A stretch of 48,580 bases of DNA from NCBI GenBank assembly GCA_029567325.1, contig JAKQLF010000381.1:1-48580 (forward strand), read 5' to 3'. Below are positions 1 through 7,168 of the stretch, one piece after another. The position numbers were made by a program, and so were the translations under genes. Origin of the DNA: Bacteroidota bacterium. GTDB taxonomy: Bacteria > Bacteroidota > Bacteroidia > Chitinophagales > Saprospiraceae. How positions within the stretch are numbered: the stretch's first letter is position 1; every line of letters begins with the position of its first letter. The notes beneath the pieces are model-generated. The model was not told the DNA's origin and did not search any database. It saw only the letters and a list, made by a program, of their open reading frames with translations.

Positions 1-78
1 GAAGAAATGCTTGGAGAAATTCTCACAATTAAAGGCCATGAATCCTCTTTTGTACTACCACTGGAGACTTGGAGATAA
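1..78 (+). CDS. C-terminal tail of a probable group II intron-encoded protein (partial)
   Basis: Twenty-five codons are open from the first base of the window to TAA at 76-78. The peptide (ending VLPLETWR) is too short to identify by itself. It is assigned to the intron-encoded reverse transcriptase/maturase because it stops 18 bases before domain V, which is where such ORFs normally end. The start and all catalytic domains lie outside the window. It could also be the tail of an unrelated or decayed frame. Confidence 0.45.
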   Translation, partial: EEMLGEILTIKGHESSFVLPLETWR

Positions 79-96
79 GAAATGATTAGGTAACAA

Positions 97-169
97 GAGC
101 CGTATGAGGGGAGACTCTCACGTACGGTTCTGTGAGAGGCTAGGGCTGAAATGCCCTTGCCTACTCGAC
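97..169 (+). ncRNA. Group II intron domains V and VI
   Basis: Domain V spans 97-130. The lower stem 97-104 pairs with 123-130 and contains the AGC triad at 98-100. A two-base CG bulge lies at 121-122. The upper stem 105-110 pairs with 115-120 and is capped by a GAGA (GNRA) loop at 111-114. This is the 34-nucleotide catalytic hairpin of group II ribozymes. Domain VI follows: 134-136 pairs with 164-166, 138-140 with 159-161 and 142-146 with 153-157. The unpaired A163 is the expected branch point, six bases before the predicted last intron base at 169. The AGC triad argues against class C, which usually has CGC. Confidence 0.88.
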
Positions 170-173
170 TGTG

Positions 174-243
174 TCAAGACAAAAAAGTAAGGGAATATCG
201 TTTCTTGCTTCTATCTCTTTTCCTCGCACAAATACAATTTTTA
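174..243 (+). repeat. Dispersed direct repeat, copy 1 (next to the intron)
   Basis: This roughly 70-base segment starts TCAAGACAAAAAAGTAAGG and recurs with a few substitutions at 458-526. It begins four bases after the predicted intron 3' end, so it is the 3' exon of the intron. The A-rich half followed by a pyrimidine-rich half resembles intergenic repeats common in Bacteroidota genomes, although that comparison is from memory. Confidence 0.7.
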
Positions 244-457
244 GCTTTGCTCTTATCTCTTTTTCCACACAAATCATAAAAACAAAACAACGGCCAAAGC
301 GAGTTTTTTTTGAATAGTATTTTTGAAGTGAGAGAGCGTTAAGAAAAAAATTCAGCCTTGATTTTGAGATGCTAGCAGCCGTGATGATTGCATCACAGTT
401 CCTTCACTATGATCATTTGCGATGATCATTGCTCCTTCGTCGCACCGTTCTGCCATT

Positions 458-526
458 TCAAGACAAAAAAGTAAGGAATATCTTTTATTGCTTCTATCTC
501 TATTACTTGCACAAATATAATTTTTT
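458..526 (+). repeat. Dispersed direct repeat, copy 2
   Basis: Imperfect copy of 174-243 in the same orientation, 284 bases downstream. The two share TCAAGACAAAAAAGTAAGG, then AATATC, TTGCTTCTATCTCT and GCACAAATA, with small indels. The base context immediately before copy 2 differs from the intron end before copy 1, as expected if the intron inserted at the edge of one copy. Confidence 0.7.
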
Positions 527-703
527 AAATTTTTGCTTTTGAATTTGAACTTTGCGCCAATGTTTATATCAACCTTTATTTTTTAAACTATTTTTTTTAA
601 AAAATCGTTACTTATGGGGGGACCAAAGGGGGGACAATTCCACAATTTTTATTTGTTTTATCGAATAAGTAGAATTTTTCTTCACAATTTAATCTGTATC
701 CTA

Positions 704-711
704 TAACTTTG
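704..711 (+). promoter_or_regulatory. -7 element TAACTTTG for the ABC unit
   Basis: Matches the Bacteroidota sigma factor -7 consensus TAnnTTTG, 27 bases before the ATG at 739. No good TTTG -33 element is seen at 19-21 bases spacing, so the call rests on one box plus position. Confidence 0.45.
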
Positions 712-738
712 GATTGAATCAGTTGACAATAGTATACC

Positions 739-2469
739 ATGGGCAAAATCAAGTTTACCTTATTATCAATCTTAGCTATTTTATTAATTGGAGGCTGTAA
801 ATCTGATCAAAATGGAGCGGCAGATACGGATGCTGATTTTGTGATCAGGATGTCCAAACAGGCAGAACAGATCAATCCCATTTTATTTCCAAGTCCCATT
901 GCCAGAGAAATTTATCAATATATTTTTACGCCAGTTGCGGAGATCGATCCCGATAATTTGGAGCTCGTACCCCTGCTCATCAAAGCCATCAACCCTTTGG
1001 TGACGCACGAAGATGGCAGTTATACTTTGGAGGCAGAGATTTTGGAAGAAGCTAAATGGGATGACGGCACACCCATCACGGGGGCAGACTACGCATTCAC
1101 GCTTAAATCGATTTTGCACCCGGCAACAGACGCTTCTAGTTATAAATACATGAAGGAAATCATCAATGACGTATTGGTTGATGAGGCCAATCCAAAAAAA
1201 TTCACGATTGTCTTTGACGATTATTCTATGGACATGAAAGAAAGCGCATTGACTTTTGAATTATTACCGCAGCATATTTACGATCCGGAAAACATTACGA
1301 AGACCTTCACTTTGCGCGACCTTGCTGATACCACCAAACTGGCCACACTGAGCCAAGACAGTACTTTTATGCGTTTCGCAACCGAATTGAATGGGCCCAA
1401 ATATACCAGAGAAGTCATTTCGGGATCAGGTCCATATGCATTTGTGGAATGGAAAGACAATGAAGCCATCATTTTGGAAAGAAAAGCAAATTACTGGGCC
1501 AAGGACAGAAAGGAAGAAATGTTTCACGCAAATCCTGCAAAGATCATTTTTGTCATCATTCCTGATGAAACGGCGGCGATCACTCAAATGGCAGCGGGCA
1601 ATGTAGATTTGATCAATTCGGTGACGGTCAATACGTATGAAACCTTCCAAGATTCTGTGAAAGGCAAAGGAAATATATCTTGGTTGAATGTGCAGTTGCC
1701 GAAGTTTTACGTCTATTTGCTCAATCACAAGGACAAAATGTTACAAGACAAAAACGTGCGTAAAGCCCTGCAAGCGATCAACAATACGGACGAATACATC
1801 AAAACTTTTGAAAATGGCAATGCCACCAAGTTGACATCCTTTGTTCCGTCCTTTTTGCCAGGATACAATAAGGACATTAAAAACATCGGTGGACAAATGG
1901 ATTTGGCAAAAACCTATCTGAAAGAAGCTGGCTGGGAAGACACCAATGGCAATGGCACGGTGGATAAGGTAATGGATGGCAAAAAGGAAGAGCTGAAATT
2001 ACAAATGTTGGTCTCTGGAGATCTGAGCGTAAAATTTGGTTTGTTATTTAAAGAACAGTGCGCAAAAGCAGGCATTGAATTGGATGTGGTGCGTAAGGAT
2101 TTTCCATTGGTGCGCAAGGAAAACATGAATACCCGCAATTATCAAATCATTCCTACTTTGTTTTCGGTGGAATTGATCCTCGAAAACCCCTTTGACACTT
2201 ATCATTCTTCCAATATAGAAACCACCAATGTATCTTCATACACCAGTGCAGAAGCAGATAGTTTGATCAACATCATTACCTCGGTTGAAGATGATGCAAC
2301 AAGAATTGCCGCGCACAAAAAGTTGCAGGAGGAGATTTATGACGATGCCGTTATGATTTACCTCTATGCACCGATTGATCGAATTGCACTTTCTGATAAA
2401 TGGGAAGGAAAAGCTTCCTTATCCAGACCCGGATATAGAGCCAATACCTTTACATTGGGTAAAAATTAA
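739..2469 (+). CDS. Peptide-type ABC transporter substrate-binding lipoprotein (family 5)
   Basis: 576 residues. The N-terminus is a lipoprotein signal with the lipobox LIGG-C at Cys20, so the protein should be lipid-anchored in the envelope. The body reads as an extracellular solute-binding protein family 5 (DppA/OppA/NikA type): an early NPI-F stretch, the family motif WDDGTPITGADYAFTLK near residues 110-127, GSGPYAF near 232 and a C-terminal lobe with an LKEAGW-D-NG-G segment near 400. It would capture oligopeptides or another small ligand and hand it to the permease encoded five bases downstream. The ligand cannot be told from sequence. The gene starts at ATG 739 behind a -7 box at 704-711. 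Family call secure; substrate unknown. Confidence 0.88.
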   Translation: MGKIKFTLLSILAILLIGGCKSDQNGAADTDADFVIRMSKQAEQINPILFPSPIAREIYQYIFTPVAEIDPDNLELVPLLIKAINPLVTHEDGSYTLEAEILEEAKWDDGTPITGADYAFTLKSILHPATDASSYKYMKEIINDVLVDEANPKKFTIVFDDYSMDMKESALTFELLPQHIYDPENITKTFTLRDLADTTKLATLSQDSTFMRFATELNGPKYTREVISGSGPYAFVEWKDNEAIILERKANYWAKDRKEEMFHANPAKIIFVIIPDETAAITQMAAGNVDLINSVTVNTYETFQDSVKGKGNISWLNVQLPKFYVYLLNHKDKMLQDKNVRKALQAINNTDEYIKTFENGNATKLTSFVPSFLPGYNKDIKNIGGQMDLAKTYLKEAGWEDTNGNGTVDKVMDGKKEELKLQMLVSGDLSVKFGLLFKEQCAKAGIELDVVRKDFPLVRKENMNTRNYQIIPTLFSVELILENPFDTYHSSNIETTNVSSYTSAEADSLINIITSVEDDATRIAAHKKLQEEIYDDAVMIYLYAPIDRIALSDKWEGKASLSRPGYRANTFTLGKN

Positions 2470-2474
2470 ATCGA

Positions 2475-3527
2475 TTGCATCAGAATTATTACATAAAGAG
2501 ACTACTTTACCTCATACCACATTGGTTTTTCATCATTCTGATCATATTCCTGCTTTCCAAAGCTTCGCACAGAGATGCAGTTGCTGCAAAGTTGAGGCAG
2601 TCGGGCATTGAAGAGGACGGCAGTTTACGTTATGAACAGTTGTACGAAGACCAGAAAATCAAACTGGGGTTTCATTTACCGTATTTCTATTTTTCCATCA
2701 AAGATGCTAAAACGGAGTCAGGGTTTAGATACCCAAAGCTGGCCTTTCATGGGAGACAATGTCAATTTCATCAATGGATGACAGGTTTGCTCAGTGGAAA
2801 TTTGGGCAATTCCTACATCAGCAATAAACCAGTTGGCAAAATTATTTTGTCAGCGCTGACCTGGACCGTACCAATTGCTCTGGCAGCGCTTATTATTTCC
2901 ATTTTGATCGCTTTTCCCTTGGCACGAAGGTTGAGCCAGCAAAGTAATAAATATGTGGAAGGCTTTTTAATGACCTTTTATGCCATCCCAAGTTTTTGGT
3001 TGGCGACCTTGATTTTGGTTTTTTTGACCAATGACCATTATGGCATCCAGGTATTTGATTTATCGGTCAAATACGGAAGTGCTTCGGGATTTATGAATAA
3101 GTTTCAACGGGTTTTACCCATGATCATTTGTATGATCATTGCGGATTTGGCTTACCTCACAGGCGTGTATAAAACCAGCATCCTCAAAGAAAATGCAAAA
3201 CCTTATTACTATACCGCATTGGCCAAAGGTCTTTCCAAGGCTGAAGCGATCAAAAAACATACGTCCAAAAATGCGTTGATTGCCATTTCTACCATCTTGG
3301 TCGGTGCCATTCCCTCGGCATTGGCAGGTTCTGTGATTTTGGAAACCATTTTCAACATCCCGGGCATTGGCAGGGTTTTGTATTTGGCTGTGCAGCAAGG
3401 GGATCAGCCGGTTTTGTACGCCATTGTCCTGCTCATCGGGATATTTACTTCTTTAGCTTATTTATTGGGCGACATTTTAATTGCTCGCATCAATCCCAAA
3501 GCCGATCTCGCCACAACGGAATTATAA
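2475..3527 (+). CDS. Peptide-type ABC transporter permease (DppB-like)
   Basis: 350 residues of inner-membrane permease (binding-protein-dependent transport family). A first membrane helix (about 12-27) is followed by a periplasmic section of about 100 residues, then a block of five helices from about residue 125. The permease-ATPase coupling loop is visible as the region TALAKGLSKAEAIKKH near 245-262. DppB-type proteins form a channel with a DppC partner. Translation appears to begin at TTG 2475, since no ATG lies early in the frame; five bases separate it from the upstream lipoprotein gene, so the two are surely cotranscribed. No DppC-like permease or DppD/F ATPase follows here; the next gene is on the other strand. 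Confidence 0.87.
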   Translation: MHQNYYIKRLLYLIPHWFFIILIIFLLSKASHRDAVAAKLRQSGIEEDGSLRYEQLYEDQKIKLGFHLPYFYFSIKDAKTESGFRYPKLAFHGRQCQFHQWMTGLLSGNLGNSYISNKPVGKIILSALTWTVPIALAALIISILIAFPLARRLSQQSNKYVEGFLMTFYAIPSFWLATLILVFLTNDHYGIQVFDLSVKYGSASGFMNKFQRVLPMIICMIIADLAYLTGVYKTSILKENAKPYYYTALAKGLSKAEAIKKHTSKNALIAISTILVGAIPSALAGSVILETIFNIPGIGRVLYLAVQQGDQPVLYAIVLLIGIFTSLAYLLGDILIARINPKADLATTEL

Positions 3528-3592
3528 AAATGAATAGTCCTATTTTATGTGGATCTAAAATGTTTTAATTCAATTGCTTGAGGCTAAATTGA

Positions 3593-4504
3593 TCACAAGT
3601 CTTTTGTCAGGTTGTAGAGTAATTTTGGACGGCCTCCGACAAAATGTTTGAACTGATGATTTCCCACATTGAGTTTGTGTTGGTCCAGACTGTTTGAACT
3701 GCCAAGGTCAAAGTATTGGAAACGGCCTTTTATGGAATAGAGTTGGTGTAATAGCAAAGTACTGGCATTGCTTTCGGCAGAAAAAAGATATTGCAATTTC
3801 ACCCAATTTCGATCCATGAAAAGGATACAACCTGCGGCAAATTCGCCATTGATGATCACTTCCCAACACTCCAAATGATCTGGGAAAAGATTTTGCAAAA
3901 GTTGTAATTCTTCTAAAGTATGCAGAGGGCTCACCTGGTATTTATTGTTTAATCCATCGGCCAGTTGTTGGTAAAAAGCTGCTAGGTCTTTGGTTAATCC
4001 TACGGTTGAATGACTATTAGCATATTTTTTAATTTTTCGGTTAATGGTTGAACTGTAGTTTATTTCTTCGTGCAAATTGACCAACATGGTGAGTCTATAA
4101 TTGGTCATTGCCGCGCCATTTTCCAAGAGCAAATAATGAAGGGATTCATTGATCGGATGCATAAACCCTGGCAGAACCCTTAAATTATAATTTTTGAATC
4201 CTTGAGCGGTCAAGTAACCTTCCATAGCCCCAATCAATTGTTGTAATTGACTGATATTTTCAATATTGGTGACCAAACCTCCGTAACTCAAGCCCTTGTG
4301 AGAGTGGTAACAATCTTCGACTTGATGTCCTGCCAAACAAGCAACCACTCGATCTTCCTCCATAAAAATCAGGGAATGATCGGAGAATTTATTTCCGTGA
4401 TAATCCAGAAAGGAGCGAAGAAATTGGAACATTCCATTCTTTGATTTCATAATGAATGAATCCCAAGATGCTCGCCAAGACTCATGATAGCGTATGACTT
4501 CCAA
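3593..4504 (-). CDS. GNAT/FemAB-like acyltransferase family protein
   Basis: 303 residues, cytoplasmic, no signal peptide. The sequence resembles the GNAT_acetyltransf_6/FemAB-like proteins found in Bacteroidota polysaccharide or envelope loci: a conserved LSYGGL segment near residue 72, a strand GEFAAGCILF near 222-231 and the late motif YFDLGSSNS near 263-271 followed by F-HFVGGRP. Such enzymes transfer acyl or aminoacyl groups to sugars or peptides; the substrate here is unknown. The start is probably TTG at 4504 because the first ATG would remove 18 conserved-looking residues. It is divergent from the hexapeptide acyltransferase gene at 4597, which suggests but does not prove a shared pathway. 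Confidence 0.6.
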   Translation of the reverse strand: MEVIRYHESWRASWDSFIMKSKNGMFQFLRSFLDYHGNKFSDHSLIFMEEDRVVACLAGHQVEDCYHSHKGLSYGGLVTNIENISQLQQLIGAMEGYLTAQGFKNYNLRVLPGFMHPINESLHYLLLENGAAMTNYRLTMLVNLHEEINYSSTINRKIKKYANSHSTVGLTKDLAAFYQQLADGLNNKYQVSPLHTLEELQLLQNLFPDHLECWEVIINGEFAAGCILFMDRNWVKLQYLFSAESNASTLLLHQLYSIKGRFQYFDLGSSNSLDQHKLNVGNHQFKHFVGGRPKLLYNLTKDL

Positions 4505-4562
4505 AAAGAATTTTTATTGATGATCTAAACAAAGGAAACCAAAATTCATATTAAAAACAATC

Positions 4563-4570
4563 TATATTTG
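4563..4570 (+). promoter_or_regulatory. -7 element TATATTTG for the hexapeptide acyltransferase gene
   Basis: Perfect TAnnTTTG match 26 bases before ATG 4597, inside the 92-base gap between divergent genes. No TTTG -33 box at usual spacing. Confidence 0.5.
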
Positions 4571-4596
4571 TTTAATTTTCATTAAACAAATGCACA

Positions 4597-5253
4597 ATGA
4601 AAGAATTTGTCATTTTGGGAGCGAATCATTTTGCATTGTCCATGATTTTAGAAACCCTTTTGGTCAAACATGGACCCTCCAGCATATTCATTTACAGTAA
4701 TACAGATCACAATGAACATAAAGAAAAAGGCATCCCATACGCTGCTCCAGGATTGACCATTTTTGAAAGGTCGATGTCGCAATTTGAAGTGAGCGACAAG
4801 CCTTGTTTCATTGCAGGAATGAGTTCGAGGAGCAGAAAAGCCATCTACGAAGATTTTTCAAAAGTAGTGCCCGACCACTTATTAGAACCATTGATTTATC
4901 CCAACGTCATTTTAGCGAGTACTTGTGAAATAGGTTTTGGCGTGCGCATAGAAAACAATGTGTCCATCAATCCATTCGCAAAAATAGGAAACCTTGCCTT
5001 CATCAACAGGGCGGTGACAGTAGGACATCATACAAACATTGGCAATTTTACCAACATCAATCCGGGAGCTCACATCACGGGTTCCTGTGACATTGGAGCG
5101 GGCGTGACCATAGGTGCTGGAGCGATTGTGAACGATGGCATATCGATTGGCGAGGGCTCCATCATTGGCAGCGGTTCAGTGGTTACCAGAAATATTCCAG
5201 CAGGAGTAGTGGCTTTTGGTTGTCCAGCAAAAATCATCAAAGAGGTCGAATGA
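4597..5253 (+). CDS. NeuD/PglD-like sugar O/N-acyltransferase, left-handed beta-helix
   Basis: 218 residues. The N-terminal part begins FVILGANHFAL, a Rossmann-like nucleotide-sugar binding segment typical of NeuD/PglD proteins. The C-terminal half (about 105-205) is a run of hexapeptide repeats ([IV]-G-x4 pattern, for example IGAGVTIGAGAIV and IGEGSIIGSGSVV) that forms the trimeric left-handed beta-helix. A histidine pair (GHH, near 147-149) sits where the catalytic base of PglD-type enzymes lies. Known members acetylate sialic acid or UDP-amino-sugars; here the acceptor is not known. Its 3' end overlaps the convergent ATPase gene by 17 bases. Confidence 0.78.
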   Translation: MKEFVILGANHFALSMILETLLVKHGPSSIFIYSNTDHNEHKEKGIPYAAPGLTIFERSMSQFEVSDKPCFIAGMSSRSRKAIYEDFSKVVPDHLLEPLIYPNVILASTCEIGFGVRIENNVSINPFAKIGNLAFINRAVTVGHHTNIGNFTNINPGAHITGSCDIGAGVTIGAGAIVNDGISIGEGSIIGSGSVVTRNIPAGVVAFGCPAKIIKEVE

Positions 5254-6715
5254 AATCTTGTATGATTTCACCTCCCTGTATCCTGATTTCCCGATTCATA
5301 CACGCTGGAATGTCTTCTTCCATATGCGAAACATAAATCACGGCTGTGGTAGTGTGCCTGCAAAAATCGTTGATGGCATTTTTGAATTGTAAGGTTTGTT
5401 CGTCATCCAATCCTTGACAAGGTTCGTCCAAGATGAGCAGCGGCGGTTGTTTGACCAAGGCGCGCATCAATAAAACCAATCGTTGTTTGCCTTGTGAAAG
5501 GCTGGCAAAGGCTTCATTTTTGAAAGAGGACATTTGGAAAAAAGCAAACAAATCCGCCAACCATTGGCCTTCTTTGACCGTCGAAGTAGCACCAATGCCT
5601 TCAGTAAAACCAGAGGCAACCACGTCTTGGCAAGTCATTTTAGAAACAAAACGATCTTCCAAAACCTGCACTTTTCCAAAGAGTATTTTTTGTACGTGAG
5701 ACTCTCCTCTGAAGAAATGTTGGTGCAACTCGGGCGACAAATACCCGATTTTATTTTTAATGTCCCAGATGCTTTCTCCGCTTCCCCGTAAGCGATCAAA
5801 TAAGATGATGTTTTGTCCGTAAGCCTTGGGATTATCACCAGTGATGAGACTGATCAACATGGATTTTCCAGAACCATTTGGACCCTTGATTACACATCTT
5901 TGGCCTGGAGCTAAGGCAAAATGGATGTTTTTCAAAATGGGTACATCGCCGTAAGTAATAGAAACACCCTCCATTTTCACCAGATGTTGATAGTCAGCTT
6001 TATGTTGGTTGAATGGATTTAAAGTTAGTTTATTTTGCTCTTGTTGAGGATCAAAAGCAGGTTCTTCCAGGTTTTCTACCAATTTGCCTGCGTTTAAATG
6101 TATTTTTTGGAAGGTGTTCGAAAGCTCAGTATCGGGTATTTTTCCAACCAAAAGCAGTGCCATTTCAGAAGGCAATGATTGGATCAAATCGCTGAGTTTT
6201 GTTCTGTTGAATGCATCTACGCCAAGATAGGGTTGGTCCAAAATCAAAAACTGTGGTTCCGAGGCCACACTGGTGATGATGCTGAGTAGTTTATGCTCAC
6301 CATTGGACAATTGATACTTTTGTTTTTCCAATAAATGTGAGAGGGAAAATCGCTGGAGTAATGTTTGTACGCAATCAAAATAAGGGGATTGAAATAAATG
6401 ATCTTTGACTGTTTTGTTATCGTCCTGAATGAAAACTTCGTATCGTTTTTCATAATAAGATAGTCGGTCAGTGCCGGGTAATTGGTTATCTCCCGACAAT
6501 GTTATTTTTTCTAATGGAACGTCGTAGTGAATCTGGCCGCCAGTTGGCGATAAATATCCTGCAATTAATTTGGTGAGTAATGATTTTCCACTACTGCTAG
6601 GGCCCAATAGATTCAATCGATCTCCCGAAGAAATCTGAAGTTGGATGTTCGATAATAAACTTCCTTTTTTGGTTTGAATGGAAACCTGGGAAAGAGTGAC
6701 CAAATTTTCTGGCAT
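5237..6715 (-). CDS. ModF-like ABC protein with two ATPase domains
   Basis: 492 residues, matching the roughly 490 of E. coli ModF, with two nucleotide-binding domains and no membrane segments. Domain 1: Walker A GPSSSGKS near 38-45, signature LSNGE, and Walker B LILDQP, where Gln replaces the catalytic Glu. Domain 2: Walker A GPNGSGKS near 279-286, the ModF-like stretch GSGESIWDIKNKIGYLSPEL, signature LSQGKQ and an intact LILDEP. Domain 2 is therefore the likely hydrolytic site. ModF-type proteins have been linked to molybdate transport and photorepair, but no mod genes are nearby and the role is unclear. A -7 box lies at 6754-6761. Its 3' end overlaps the convergent acyltransferase gene. 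Confidence 0.75.
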   Translation of the reverse strand: MPENLVTLSQVSIQTKKGSLLSNIQLQISSGDRLNLLGPSSSGKSLLTKLIAGYLSPTGGQIHYDVPLEKITLSGDNQLPGTDRLSYYEKRYEVFIQDDNKTVKDHLFQSPYFDCVQTLLQRFSLSHLLEKQKYQLSNGEHKLLSIITSVASEPQFLILDQPYLGVDAFNRTKLSDLIQSLPSEMALLLVGKIPDTELSNTFQKIHLNAGKLVENLEEPAFDPQQEQNKLTLNPFNQHKADYQHLVKMEGVSITYGDVPILKNIHFALAPGQRCVIKGPNGSGKSMLISLITGDNPKAYGQNIILFDRLRGSGESIWDIKNKIGYLSPELHQHFFRGESHVQKILFGKVQVLEDRFVSKMTCQDVVASGFTEGIGATSTVKEGQWLADLFAFFQMSSFKNEAFASLSQGKQRLVLLMRALVKQPPLLILDEPCQGLDDEQTLQFKNAINDFCRHTTTAVIYVSHMEEDIPACMNREIRIQGGEIIQDFIRPL

Positions 6716-6753
6716 AAAATGGCAAAATTTATAAAAGACTATTGTTAGGACTT

Positions 6754-6761
6754 CAAATGTA
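6754..6761 (-). promoter_or_regulatory. -7 element (TACATTTG on minus strand) for the ModF-like gene
   Basis: Reads CAAATGTA on the plus strand, 38 bases upstream of the minus-strand ATG at 6715. No clear -33 box. Confidence 0.4.
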
Positions 6762-6832
6762 ACCGCTGTTTAATCAGAAAGCCTTAATAATAGCCTTTGT
6801 AAATAAATGGTGAAACACGTGATCGATATCAG

Positions 6833-6840
6833 TATATTTG
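6833..6840 (+). promoter_or_regulatory. -7 element TATATTTG for yidD (and possibly hemB)
   Basis: Perfect TAnnTTTG match 21 bases before the GTG start of yidD. No TTTG -33 box at the usual spacing. Confidence 0.5.
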
Positions 6841-6861
6841 CAACTCATTTTTTAATCAAGG

Positions 6862-7095
6862 GTGAAGATAATCAACAAAATTTTTATTTTTCCTGTGAAG
6901 GTTTATCAATGGGTTTTGAGCCCTTTGCTTGGTAGAAACTGTCGGTATAATCCTACTTGTAGCCATTACATGATTGATGCCATCAATGAATGGGGACCGG
7001 TCAAAGGCCTTTATTTGGGAATAAAAAGAATTGGAAGATGTCATCCTTGGGGTGGTCATGGATATGATCCGGTGCCCAAAAAAGAAAGTAAATAA
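6862..7095 (+). CDS. yidD: Membrane protein insertion efficiency factor YidD
   Basis: 77 residues, the usual size of YidD. It carries the whole family signature: N-terminal amphipathic helix with the [10 protein letters not shown] segment, the cysteine motif [11 protein letters not shown] (near 28-38), AINEWG and the terminal [17 protein letters not shown]. YidD associates with the cytoplasmic membrane face and assists YidC-mediated insertion. The start is GTG 6862, giving MKIINKIF; no ATG is available at that end. yidC, rnpA and rpmH, its common neighbours elsewhere, are not here. hemB follows 73 bases downstream across an inverted repeat. Confidence 0.93.
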   Translation: MKIINKIFIFPVKVYQWVLSPLLGRNCRYNPTCSHYMIDAINEWGPVKGLYLGIKRIGRCHPWGGHGYDPVPKKESK

Positions 7096-7098
7096 AAG

Positions 7099-7152
7099 GT
7101 AACTGTTCAACTTTTCGCCTTTGATCAAAATTGGAAATAGCTGAACAGTGAC
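7099..7152. repeat. Inverted repeat GTAACTGTTCA...TGAACAGTGAC
   Basis: The left arm GTAACTGTTCAACT (7099-7112) is complementary to the right arm AGCTGAACAGTGAC (7139-7152) with two mismatches, enclosing about 26 bases. It starts four bases after the yidD stop and ends 16 bases before hemB. The right half (7124-7152) recurs at 10773-10802 with 24 of 29 bases identical. It could be a miniature element remnant, a transcription attenuating hairpin or an operator; no U-tract follows. Confidence 0.6.
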
Positions 7153-7168
7153 AATAAAAAATTAAATT

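Larger units (their letters stand above)
1..169 (+). mobile_element. Group II intron, 3' end (left part outside window)
   Basis: The window opens inside a bacterial group II intron. Seen: a coding tail ending at 78, a perfect domain V hairpin (97-130) and a domain VI hairpin with a bulged A at 163, after which the intron should end at about C169 in the usual AY dinucleotide. The order (ORF stop, short linker, domain V, domain VI, 3' splice site) is the standard one for an intron encoding its own reverse transcriptase/maturase in domain IV. Whether the element is full length or active cannot be judged because the 5' end lies outside the window. The exon after the intron belongs to a repeat that occurs again at 458-526. 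Confidence 0.85.
244..738. other. Gene-free stretch with palindromes and a G-rich direct repeat
   Basis: No open frame of convincing length is present. It contains a hairpin GTGATG-ATTG-CATCAC (381-396), two copies of the self-complementary ATGATCAT separated by TTGCG (409-416 and 422-429), the second copy of the intron-flanking repeat (458-526), two GGGGGGAC octamers (616-623 and 628-635) and a -7 promoter element at 704-711. The rest is AT-rich and shows nothing recognisable. Confidence 0.6.

Noticed and set aside
1-169. Class C group II intron
   Set aside because: Domain V carries an AGC triad and a 34-nucleotide form, not the usual CGC of class C; class left open.
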